Shown: positions 1-7,956 of the stretch, piece by piece
Position numbering within the stretch: the first letter of the stretch is position 1
Layout: each line of letters opens with the position of its first letter
Assembly: GCA_038233815.1 (NCBI GenBank)
Contig: JBBSVE010000082.1
Span: 1-14,279, forward strand
Source of the DNA: JBBSVE01 sp038233815
Lineage (GTDB): Bacteria; Pseudomonadota; Alphaproteobacteria; Rhodobacterales; Rhodobacteraceae
Length of the DNA: 14,279 nucleotides
Direction of reading: 5' to 3'
Position numbers and translations under genes: made by a program
Notes under the pieces: generated by a model
What the model saw: the letters and a program-made list of their open reading frames with translations, nothing else
Databases searched by the model: none
Told to the model about the DNA's origin: nothing

Positions 1-840
1 ACGCCGCCGCCGTGGGTGAGGTCGGGGACGCGCAGAGGGGGCTGGAAATTCTGGGCCAGTATACCTCGGGCAACGACAAGATGCAGATGTGCTATGCGTT
101 CGAGTTTCTGGCCAAGGACCGGCTGACCCCGGACCGCATCGCCGACACGTTCGCGCAGCTTGAGGCGTCGGCGCCCGACGGCTGGGCCTGCTGGGCGCTT
201 TCGAACCACGACGTCGTGCGCCATGTCACGCGCTGGTCGCTGCCGCCTGCCGGTGCCATCTGCTACAACATGCTCCTGATGTGCCTGCGCGGGTCGATCT
301 GCCTCTATCAGGGGGAGGAGCTGGGTCTGGCCGAGGCCGACGTTGCCTACGAGGACATCAAGGACCCCTACGGCATCGAATTCTGGCCAGAGTTCAAGGG
401 CCGCGACGGCTGCCGCACGCCGATGCCCTGGCAGGAAGACAACCGCGCCGGCGGCTTCACCGAAGGCGATCCGTGGCTCCCGGTGCCGTCCGACCATCTG
501 CATCGCGCGGTGTCCACGCAAGGCGATGCGGACTCGGTCCTGTCGCACTACCGCGCCGCGTTGAAGTTCAGGCGCGACAATGCGGTGTTCGTCCAGGGCA
601 CCCAGACCGACATGCGCGCGTCGGTCGATCTTCTCGTCTTCACGCGCGTTCTGGGGACCGAGGAAGTGTTCTGCGCCTTTAACCTCGGTCACTACACAAC
701 CGAAGCGCGCCTGCCCGAGGGCGACTGGGTCGCGATGGCCGGGGAACTGGGCGGGCAGGTCGCGGGGCAGGGGATCCTGAGGCTGGGGCCGTGGCAGTTC
801 GCCATTGCGCGCAAGAATCTGACCGCGAAGGGAGCGAAGG

Positions 841-848
<8 letters not shown>
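1..848 (+). CDS. aglA: Alpha-glucosidase, GH13 family, 3' part (AglA-like)
   Basis: This is the C-terminal 281 residues of a glycoside hydrolase family 13 enzyme; the frame starts at base 3 and the 5' end lies outside the window. The piece opens with AAAVGEVGD, which looks like conserved GH13 region III, its Glu (partial residue 6) being the general acid/base. SNHDVVRH (partial residues 67-74) is region IV, whose Asp stabilises the transition state. The nucleophile Asp of region II must lie upstream. CLRGSICLYQGEELGL and CRTPMPW are typical of oligo-alpha-glucosidases (GH13 subfamily 23 type). It would hydrolyse imported maltose, trehalose or sucrose-like alpha-glucosides in the cytoplasm. 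The stop overlaps the aglK start by eight bases (841-848), so the two are translationally coupled. Family assignment is firm; the agl naming rests on the aglK neighbour and the exact substrate is inferred. Confidence 0.9.
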
Positions 849-1925
<1,077 letters not shown>

Positions 1926-1926
<1 letters not shown>

Positions 1927-1963
1927 GCGCGGGCAATCCGGCCTTGCCATCGGGGCGCGGGCA
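1926..1963 (+). repeat. Short direct repeat between aglK and guaB
   Basis: GGCGCGGGCA occurs at 1926-1935 and again at 1954-1963, start to start 28 bases apart. Between them GGCAA (1932-1936) can pair with TTGCC (1944-1948) around a seven-base loop, a weak stem. In DNA this GC-rich, such repeats can arise by chance. A role as an operator or terminator remnant is possible but unsupported. Confidence 0.3.
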
Positions 1964-2007
1964 TGAAACGGAAAATCGCCAGACGACCGCTCCCGATGGA
2001 GGTTCCC

Positions 2008-3456
2008 ATGGAGATTCGCGAGGCCCTCACCTTCGACGACGTCCTGCTCGTGCCCGCGGCCAGTTCCGTGCTGCCGGGTGACGCCGATACGACGACCTAT
2101 GTGACGCGTGCGATCAGGATGAACATCCCGCTGCTGTCGTCGGCCATGGACACCGTGACCGAGGCGCGCATGGCGATCTCGATGGCGCAGTCGGGCGGCA
2201 TCGGCGTGATTCACCGCAATCTCGCGACCGAGGAGCAGGCGGCCGAGGTGCGCCGCGTGAAGCGGTTCGAATCCGGCATCGTCTATACGCCGATCACGCT
2301 GACCCCGGACCAGACCCTCGCCGACGCAAAGCTGCTGCAGGAGCGGTATTCCGTGACCGGGTTTCCGGTGGTCGATGCGTCGGGCCGCGTTCTGGGGATC
2401 GTGACCAACCGCGACATGCGTTTTGCTTCCGACGACCGCACGCCGGTCCGGGTGATGATGACGGCGGACAACCTCGCGATCCTGGCGGAGCCTGCGGACC
2501 GTCAGGCGGCGATCTCGCTGATGAAGGCGCGGCGGATCGAGAAGCTGCTGATCACTGACGGCAAGGGCAGGCTCACCGGATTGCTGACGCTCAAGGATAC
2601 TGAGAAGGCGGTCCTGAACCCCCATGCCTGCAAGGACGACATGGGGCGCCTGCGCGTGGCTGCCGCCTCCACCGTCGGCGATGCGGGGTTCGAGCGGTCG
2701 CGTGCGCTGATCGAGGCCGGGGTCGATATGGTGGTGATCGACACGGCGCACGGCCATTCCGAAGGCGTGGCGCGCGCGGTGGAGCGGATCAAGACACTCT
2801 CCAACGCGGTGCAGGTGGTGGCGGGGAACGTGGCCACGGCGGAGGCGACGCGCGCACTGATCGGTGCCGGCGCGGATGCGATCAAGGTGGGCATCGGACC
2901 CGGTTCGATCTGCACCACGCGGATCGTGGCGGGGGTGGGCGTGCCGCAGTTGACCGCGATCATGGATGCGGCCGGGGCGGCGGGCGATACGCCGGTCATC
3001 GCCGACGGCGGGATCAAGTATTCGGGCGATTTCGCCAAGGCGATTGCCGCCGGAGCCTCCTGCGCGATGGTGGGCTCCGCCATCGCGGGCACCGACGAAA
3101 GCCCGGGCGAGGTCATTCTCTATCAGGGCCGGAGCTTCAAATCCTATCGCGGGATGGGATCGCTCGGCGCGATGGCGCGCGGATCGGCGGACCGCTATTT
3201 CCAAGAGGACGCCGCGTCCGACAAGCTGGTGCCGGAGGGAATCGAGGGGCAGGTGCCCTACAAGGGCTCCGCCGCCGCCGTGGTGCACCAGCTGGTGGGC
3301 GGGCTTCGCGCGGCCATGGGCTACACCGGGTGCGCGACGGTCCCCGCGATGCAGAAGAACTGCAGCTTCGTGCGGATCACCGGCGCGGGACTGCGCGAGA
3401 GCCATGTCCACGATGTGCAGATCACGCGGGAAAGCCCGAACTACCGGGTCGGCTGA
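2008..3456 (+). CDS. guaB: IMP dehydrogenase
   Basis: A 482-residue enzyme that oxidises IMP to XMP with NAD+, the committed step of GMP synthesis in the cytoplasm. It begins with the family's usual LTFDDVLLVPA stretch. Residues ~95-200 are the tandem CBS (Bateman) insert. The catalytic loop GIGPGSICTTR carries the nucleophilic Cys302. DGGIKYSGD (333-341) belongs to the phosphate-binding region, RGMGSLGAM (381-389) leads into the flap, and Arg396-Tyr397 match the conserved Arg-Tyr pair of the mobile flap. An upstream in-frame ATG at 1963 would add 15 basic residues, but 2008 is preferred because GGAGG (1998-2002) lies five bases before it and the protein then starts at the family's normal position. 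It is separated from aglK by 81 bases and followed on the same strand by the methyltransferase, 66 bases away, possibly in one transcript. Confidence 0.97.
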   Translation: MEIREALTFDDVLLVPAASSVLPGDADTTTYVTRAIRMNIPLLSSAMDTVTEARMAISMAQSGGIGVIHRNLATEEQAAEVRRVKRFESGIVYTPITLTPDQTLADAKLLQERYSVTGFPVVDASGRVLGIVTNRDMRFASDDRTPVRVMMTADNLAILAEPADRQAAISLMKARRIEKLLITDGKGRLTGLLTLKDTEKAVLNPHACKDDMGRLRVAAASTVGDAGFERSRALIEAGVDMVVIDTAHGHSEGVARAVERIKTLSNAVQVVAGNVATAEATRALIGAGADAIKVGIGPGSICTTRIVAGVGVPQLTAIMDAAGAAGDTPVIADGGIKYSGDFAKAIAAGASCAMVGSAIAGTDESPGEVILYQGRSFKSYRGMGSLGAMARGSADRYFQEDAASDKLVPEGIEGQVPYKGSAAAVVHQLVGGLRAAMGYTGCATVPAMQKNCSFVRITGAGLRESHVHDVQITRESPNYRVG

Positions 3457-3522
3457 GACGATGCGGTTTCGGTGCATTCTGCTGCCGCCGCCGGTCTTTC
3501 TTGGGCACGGAGCGCGCCGGGC

Positions 3523-4689
3523 ATGACTCCGTCCGCCCGTCTCGCTGCCGCGATCGAGGTTCTCGACAGCCATCTGGCCGGCGCACCGGCGGAGCAGGTC
3601 CTGACCCGATGGGCGCGCGCGCACCGGTTTGCGGGCTCATCCGACCGCGTGGCGATCCGGGACACGGTATACGCCGCGTTGCGCTGCCGCCGCTCCTTCT
3701 CGCATCTGGGGGGAGGGGCGACGGGACGGGCGCTGGTCCTCGGCGGACTGCGCGCGGCGGGAGTGGACCCGGACGCGCATTTTACCGGCATTGCCCATGC
3801 CCCGCCGCCGCTGAGCGAGGCGGAGCGACGGAATCCGGGGCCTATGGGCCGTCTGACCGGGCTCGACTGTCCCGATTGGCTGGCCCCGGCACTTGAGACG
3901 GCGCTTGACGCGGCGTTCGAGCCGGTGATGCAGCTGTTCCAGCACCGGGCGCCGGTGTTCCTCCGGGTGAATGGCACGCGGACGGGGCGCGATGCGGTAT
4001 CGGGTCTGCTGGCGCGGAACGGGATCGCGGTGCGTCCTGTGGAACTGGCGGAGACGGCGCTGGAGGTTGTCGAGGGCGCCCGCAGGATCCAGGGGTCGCA
4101 GGTGTTTGCCGACGGGCTGGTTGAATTGCAGGACGCCGCGTCGCAGGCCGTCGTTCTGGCCCTGCCGCTCAGCCCGGGCATGCGCGTGCTCGATCTCTGC
4201 GCGGGCGGGGGCGGGAAGACGCTGGCGATGGCGGCCCGCACGCCGCTCCACCATTTTGCCCATGATGCCCACCCGCGCCGGATGGCCGACCTGCCTGCGC
4301 GTGCGGCCCGCGCAGGCGTCACGGTGACCTTTCTGGCGTCCGATGACATAGCCAAGCACGCCCCCTTCGATCTGATCCTCGCCGACGTTCCCTGCAGCGG
4401 TTCGGGCAGCTGGCGCCGCTCCCCCGAGGGGAAATGGACGCTGACGCCCGAAAGTCTTGCCTCGCTGCTGTCCGTGCAGTCCGGCATCATGGATACCGCC
4501 GCGCGCGCGCTCTCCCCCGGCGGCACGCTCGCCTATGTGACCTGTTCTATGCTGACGGCGGAGAATGAAGATCGGGTTAAGCTCTTCCTGACCCGACATC
4601 CGCAATTCCGATTGACCGGGCAAACCCGCTTCAGTCCGCTTGCGGGCGGCGACGGTTTTTTTCTGGCCCTGTTGCGGTGCGGGAATTAA
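3523..4689 (+). CDS. RsmB/NOP-family RNA (cytosine-5)-methyltransferase
   Basis: A 388-residue class I SAM-dependent methyltransferase of the RsmB/Sun/NOP2 type, which makes m5C in rRNA or tRNA. The N-terminal ~140 residues resemble the NusB-like helical part of RsmB. VLDLCAGGGGKTLAMAA (223-239) is the SAM-binding motif I. DVPCSGSG (288-295) is motif IV with Cys291, and YVTCSMLTAEN (338-348) is motif VI with Cys341. These two cysteines are the enzyme-release and nucleophile pair of m5C RNA methyltransferases. It is somewhat shorter than E. coli RsmB (429 residues). A GTG at 3472 would give a 405-residue version, but the ATG at 3523 begins a better-aligned N-terminus and has GGAG at 3509-3512, ten bases upstream. 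The target base is not certain: 16S C967 (RsmB) is likely by similarity but a paralogue role is possible. Confidence 0.9.
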   Translation: MTPSARLAAAIEVLDSHLAGAPAEQVLTRWARAHRFAGSSDRVAIRDTVYAALRCRRSFSHLGGGATGRALVLGGLRAAGVDPDAHFTGIAHAPPPLSEAERRNPGPMGRLTGLDCPDWLAPALETALDAAFEPVMQLFQHRAPVFLRVNGTRTGRDAVSGLLARNGIAVRPVELAETALEVVEGARRIQGSQVFADGLVELQDAASQAVVLALPLSPGMRVLDLCAGGGGKTLAMAARTPLHHFAHDAHPRRMADLPARAARAGVTVTFLASDDIAKHAPFDLILADVPCSGSGSWRRSPEGKWTLTPESLASLLSVQSGIMDTAARALSPGGTLAYVTCSMLTAENEDRVKLFLTRHPQFRLTGQTRFSPLAGGDGFFLALLRCGN

Positions 4690-4718
4690 GGAGTTCCATG
4701 CAATTAAGACGGACTTAA
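4688..4718 (+). other. Shine-Dalgarno plus six-codon reading frame in the cckA leader
   Basis: AAGGAG (4688-4693) overlaps the TAA stop of the preceding methyltransferase and lies four bases before ATG 4698. That ATG opens a six-codon frame, MQLRRT, ending in TAA at 4716-4718. The stop is 19 bases before the TTG at which cckA appears to start. The arrangement could be a leader peptide or reinitiation device on transcripts reading through from the methyltransferase gene. It could also be chance, or the ribosome site of a gene whose start has moved. Nothing beyond the sequence pattern supports translation. Confidence 0.3.
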
Positions 4719-4719
4719 C
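4704..4719 (+). promoter_or_regulatory. Putative CtrA-binding site upstream of cckA
   Basis: TTAA at 4704-4707 and TTAAC at 4715-4719 are separated by seven bases, fitting the CtrA consensus TTAA-N7-TTAAC. The core is also a palindrome, TTAAG-ACGGA-CTTAA. TTAA is rare in this GC-rich window, and this is the only pair I found at the right spacing. CckA is the kinase that feeds phosphate through ChpT to CtrA, so a CtrA site here would make a feedback loop. The site lies 18 bases before the assumed TTG start, so it may overlap the promoter or the transcript start. No experiment is implied; the call rests on the motif match and its position. Confidence 0.5.
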
Positions 4720-4737
4720 GAATTTGCGGTTCTATGA

Positions 4738-7071
4738 TTGGACTGGCGATTGCTGCTGGATCTGGGGCTTGCGATGGGGACAATAGTCACGGGCGACATC
4801 TTCGGGACGGCGAGAACATTCGCACCGCGGGTCTGGCTGCTGCTCGCAGCCGCGATCGGTTGCATGATCGCCGCAATCTTCGCATCCGATCCGCAGATCC
4901 GCATGATGACGGTGATGGCGGGGATGACCCTCGCGGCGCTGGTCCTCGTGATCCGGGGACTGATCTGGCTGCGCGACTGGCAGACGTCTCGGGTCGAACG
5001 GCGGCTGGTGCGGCTCGTGGGCACCGACGCCGCGCCATGCTTCACGACCGATGACGTGGGCCGGATCTGCTATCAGAATCAGGCCGCCAAGGGTCGCTTC
5101 TCGGCCATCGACGAGCCGACGCTGTTGGCCGCCTTGGGCGATTTCTTCGCGAGTCCGGCATCGGTTCTGTTTCGCCTTCAGTCGCGGGCCCGCACAGCCG
5201 GGTCCGCGCGCGAGGATGTTGTGACGCGCCGGGGGCACCTGCGTCTGTCGGTCCAGACCGTCGGACCTGCGCGCTTTCTCTGGCGGCTGGAGGAGTTCGC
5301 CGACCGGAGCGGCAGCGGACGCGGGGCCGAATCGCTGAGCCTTCCGATGCTGGTGGCGAACCGGGCCGGCGTCGTCCTGTTTACCAACGAGGCGATGCGG
5401 CGCCTGCTGGGTCAACGGCCCAAGCGGCTCGACCGAATCTTCTCGGGTGACGCGATCCGGTCGGGGGACGAGGTGCGCGTGGCGTCCGCCGAAGGTCCGG
5501 TCCGCGCTATCCTGGCGGAGATCGAGGGCGTAGGCGACCGGCGTGAGATCTATCTGTTGCCGGTCCCCGACCGGGTCGAAACCAATCAGATGCTGACGGA
5601 TTTCGAGAGCGTCCCGGTGGCGCTGATGAAGTTCCGGCCGGACGGTAGCATGCGGGCAGCCAACCGCGCCGCGCGGGAACTCACGGGGCTCGATGCTGCA
5701 GAGGATCATCGGATCGGCGACATCTTCGCGGGTCTTGGGCGTTCCCTCCACGACTGGGTATCCGATATCGCGACCGACCGCGTGCCGGGCGGGACCGAAG
5801 TGCTCCAGCTCCGCGGTGCGAAGGAGGAGATCTTTCTTCAGGTCAACCTGCGCCACACGTCGGAGGATGGGCGCAGCGGCGTGCTCGCGGTGCTTCAGGA
5901 TGCGACTGCGATGCGCACGCTCGAGGCGCAGTTCGTCCAGAGCCAGAAGATGCAGGCGATCGGTCAGCTCGCGGGCGGCGTCGCGCATGATTTCAACAAC
6001 CTGCTGACCGCAATCTCCGGCCATTGCGACCTCCTGCTCCTGCGCCACACGCCCACCGACCCGGAGTTCGCGGATCTCATGCAGATCCACCAGAATGCCA
6101 ACCGCGCGGCGAGCCTCGTGGGACAGCTGCTCGCCTTCTCGCGCAAGCAGACCCTGCGGCTGGAGCGCGTCGACCTGCACGAGTGCCTGTCCGACCTGAC
6201 GCATCTTCTGAACCGGCTGGTGGGGGAGAAGGTGAAGCTTCGCTTCGATCACGGTGACGACGTGGACCCGGTCAGGGCCGACAAGCGCCAGCTCGAACAG
6301 GTGATGATGAACCTCGTGGTGAACGCGCGCGACGCGATGCCCGACGGTGGCGTGATACGGATCGAGACGCAAACCGTCGTTCTGGCCGACGATCTTCGGC
6401 GCGACCGCGCCGTGGTCCCCGCCGGCATCTATTCCGTCATCCGTGTGGCCGACGTGGGCGTGGGCATCCCGCCAGACAAGCTCCAGAAGATCTTCGAGCC
6501 TTTTTTTACGACGAAGGGGGTGGGCGAGGGCACCGGCCTCGGCCTTTCGACCGTCTACGGCATCGTCAAGCAATCGGCCGGTTTTGTTTTCGTCGACAGC
6601 GAGGTTGGACGGGGTTCGATCTTCCACGTCTATTTCCCGATCAGCCTGATGGAAGACGATCCGGTTCCGGCGCCAAAAGCGCAGACCGCGCGGAGGACGC
6701 GACCGGGAGAAGGCGTGGTCCTTCTGGTCGAGGACGAGGCGCCCGTCCGCGCCTTCGCCTCCCGCGCGCTCCGGCTGCGCGGCTTCACGGTTGTCGAGGC
6801 GGAGAATGCCGAAGAGGCCCTGAAGGCGCTGGAGGATCCCGCACTCGACGTCGATGTCTTCGTGACCGACGTCGTCATGCCGGGGATGGACGGGCCGACC
6901 TGGGTGCGCCAAGCCCTGAAGGATAGGCCGAACGTCCGGGTGATCTTCGTGTCCGGCTACAGCGAGGATTGCGTCGTCGAATCGCAGGGGGAGATCCCGA
7001 ACTCGGTCTTTCTGCCCAAGCCGTTCTCGCTCAACGAACTCGCCGTAACGGTACAGGGGCAGATGCACTGA
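4738..7071 (+). CDS. cckA: Hybrid sensor histidine kinase/phosphatase CckA
   Basis: A 777-residue membrane-bound hybrid kinase heading the CckA-ChpT-CtrA relay, which controls cell cycle, motility and, in Rhodobacterales, gene transfer agents. Two membrane segments (about 32-48 and 56-77) are followed by PAS-like regions (about 95-280 and 285-390). The HisKA domain has phosphoacceptor His417 in GGVAHDFNNLL. The ATPase domain has the N-box MMNLVVNARDAMP (523-535), G1 DVGVGIP (572-578), EPFFTTK (587-593) and G2 GTGLGLSTVYGI (598-609). The C-terminal receiver has acidic residues 665-667, phosphoacceptor Asp711 and Lys761. GVAHDFNNLL and the attached receiver are typical of CckA. An in-frame TGA at 4735-4737 limits the start to TTG 4738 or an internal codon such as ATG 4774; neither has a strong ribosome site, and both keep the two membrane segments. 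A CtrA-like box lies just upstream. The gene converges on the minus-strand sulfotransferase gene, 22 bases away. Confidence 0.93.
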   Translation: MDWRLLLDLGLAMGTIVTGDIFGTARTFAPRVWLLLAAAIGCMIAAIFASDPQIRMMTVMAGMTLAALVLVIRGLIWLRDWQTSRVERRLVRLVGTDAAPCFTTDDVGRICYQNQAAKGRFSAIDEPTLLAALGDFFASPASVLFRLQSRARTAGSAREDVVTRRGHLRLSVQTVGPARFLWRLEEFADRSGSGRGAESLSLPMLVANRAGVVLFTNEAMRRLLGQRPKRLDRIFSGDAIRSGDEVRVASAEGPVRAILAEIEGVGDRREIYLLPVPDRVETNQMLTDFESVPVALMKFRPDGSMRAANRAARELTGLDAAEDHRIGDIFAGLGRSLHDWVSDIATDRVPGGTEVLQLRGAKEEIFLQVNLRHTSEDGRSGVLAVLQDATAMRTLEAQFVQSQKMQAIGQLAGGVAHDFNNLLTAISGHCDLLLLRHTPTDPEFADLMQIHQNANRAASLVGQLLAFSRKQTLRLERVDLHECLSDLTHLLNRLVGEKVKLRFDHGDDVDPVRADKRQLEQVMMNLVVNARDAMPDGGVIRIETQTVVLADDLRRDRAVVPAGIYSVIRVADVGVGIPPDKLQKIFEPFFTTKGVGEGTGLGLSTVYGIVKQSAGFVFVDSEVGRGSIFHVYFPISLMEDDPVPAPKAQTARRTRPGEGVVLLVEDEAPVRAFASRALRLRGFTVVEAENAEEALKALEDPALDVDVFVTDVVMPGMDGPTWVRQALKDRPNVRVIFVSGYSEDCVVESQGEIPNSVFLPKPFSLNELAVTVQGQMH

Positions 7072-7093
7072 CGGAGCCGGCGGCCACGACCGA

Positions 7094-7696
7094 TCAGGTG
7101 CGTCGCTCTGCGATGCCGGCGTAGAGCGCGAAATCCTGCGCACAGAAATCGCGGAGGAGGTCCATGGTCGACCCTTTTAATTCCATATCGCTCGAGGGGG
7201 AGACATTGAGCCGGGGCAGCACGATCTCGCACCCGAGCCGGTCCTCGAGAAAGGCCACGAACCCGTCAATGGCCTCGTAGCGGAAAAGATGGTCCACCCC
7301 GCGGTCCTTTTTCGGGGCCAAGAATCGTGACTGGGAGCCTACGGCCGCAAATTCCGGCGGATCTTCCTGGCAATAGGCGCGAACGAACGCGTCGAAGCCG
7401 ATGCCGGCTGTGGATTTCGCGGCGTCTGTCACATCCTCTCGGCTGCGGTAGCGATACCAGCTGCCGAGCCAATCCAGCGGATCGCGCATCAAGGCCGCAA
7501 CCGAAAAGGCCTGACCGGAGGACACCTCGAGATAGGGACCGATGAAGCGGTGGAACCGCTGGACGGACGTGTGTTTCAGAAGCGGCGGACGCGTGACCGT
7601 GACCGACGCGAGCGATCCCAACGCAGCCTCGATGGCGGTCGAGCCGGTCTTTGGGGTGGCAAGGAAAGCGAGACGCTGGTCCCAGAATACGAGCAT
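7094..7696 (-). CDS. Sulfotransferase-like protein
   Basis: A 200-residue protein read on the minus strand. ATPKTGSTAIE (13-23) resembles the P-loop-like 5'-phosphosulfate-binding motif of PAPS-dependent sulfotransferases, and LMRDPLDWLGSWYRYR (69-84) resembles their 3'-phosphate-binding motif, with Arg71 and Ser79. The remainder is soluble, with no signal peptide or membrane segment. It is short compared with typical sulfotransferases (about 250-350 residues), so the acceptor-binding part may be reduced. I recall similar short proteins in Rhodobacterales sometimes carrying the misleading name gamma-glutamyl kinase; there is no kinase motif here. The start is ATG (complement of 7694-7696), with GGAGAGGA on the minus strand upstream. 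It is divergent from recA, sharing a 257-base upstream region, and convergent with cckA. Acceptor substrate and role are unknown. Confidence 0.75.
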   Translation of the reverse strand: MLVFWDQRLAFLATPKTGSTAIEAALGSLASVTVTRPPLLKHTSVQRFHRFIGPYLEVSSGQAFSVAALMRDPLDWLGSWYRYRSREDVTDAAKSTAGIGFDAFVRAYCQEDPPEFAAVGSQSRFLAPKKDRGVDHLFRYEAIDGFVAFLEDRLGCEIVLPRLNVSPSSDMELKGSTMDLLRDFCAQDFALYAGIAERRT

Positions 7697-7791
7697 AGGA
7701 TATGCGATCCTCTCCGAACGATTTTCCCGGGTTCCGTAACTATCCCTTAATCAGTTTCGGCGAAAGCTCGAAGAGTTCGTGCGACATTAGT

Positions 7792-7806
7792 GTTCTTGCA
7801 ATGTTC
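7792..7806 (+). promoter_or_regulatory. LexA (SOS) box upstream of recA
   Basis: GTTC at 7792-7795 and GTTC at 7803-7806 are separated by exactly seven bases, matching the alphaproteobacterial LexA operator GTTC-N7-GTTC. It is 147 bases before the recA start codon, in the region shared with the divergent sulfotransferase gene. Extra single GTTC half-sites at 7731-7734 and 7775-7778 are not at the right spacing. This predicts LexA repression of recA and its induction by DNA damage. The CTTGCA inside the box could serve as a -35 element, but I cannot assign the -10 with confidence. Confidence 0.8.
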
Positions 7807-7940
7807 GCGTCAATGCTCGACAAGGATGCGGTATCGACCGGACGCAAGACCGGCGAGGACAGGACGAAACAGGCTGCGGAGCCGCGGGTCGCCGGATCGC
7901 GACCGTTCACTCGATTGCCGTGCGTGCGCGGCTGTGGGAT

Positions 7941-7956
7941 AAGGACTAACGGAATG
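7941..7956 (+). promoter_or_regulatory. recA ribosome binding site and start
   Basis: AAGGA (7941-7945) lies eight bases before ATG 7954. This decides the recA start among several in-frame candidates. The open frame extends upstream to 7702, but that part does not resemble RecA and contains the LexA box. The internal ATG at 7996 would trim 14 residues and has no comparable ribosome site. Confidence 0.7.

Noticed and set aside
1963..2007. ATG 1963 as the guaB start, adding 15 residues.
   Set aside because: The extension is basic and not part of the family, while GGAGG stands five bases before ATG 2008.
4690..4737. Possible LexA box upstream of cckA, looked for because LexA is known to repress cckA in Rhodobacter capsulatus.
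   Set aside because: GTTC half-sites occur at 4693-4696 and 4729-4732, but they are 32 bases apart instead of seven, and no degenerate pair at the right spacing was seen.
6501..6507. T7 run inside cckA (another T7 at 4656-4662 in the methyltransferase gene) as a programmed slippage site.
   Set aside because: Both runs encode Phe-Phe in frame and the downstream domains are in the same frame, so no slip is needed. There is no sign of an alternative product.
4732..7143. An 803-codon open frame on the minus strand, opposite cckA (others lie opposite guaB, the methyltransferase, recA-alaS and clc).
   Set aside because: Antisense frames stay open in DNA with this GC-rich third-codon bias. The translations are rich in Arg, His, Asp and Gly without domain motifs, while the + strand frame is unmistakably CckA.
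7697..7711. Small inverted repeat AGGAT-N5-ATCCT in front of the sulfotransferase gene.
   Set aside because: Five-base arms are too short to distinguish from chance, and no known regulator motif matches.
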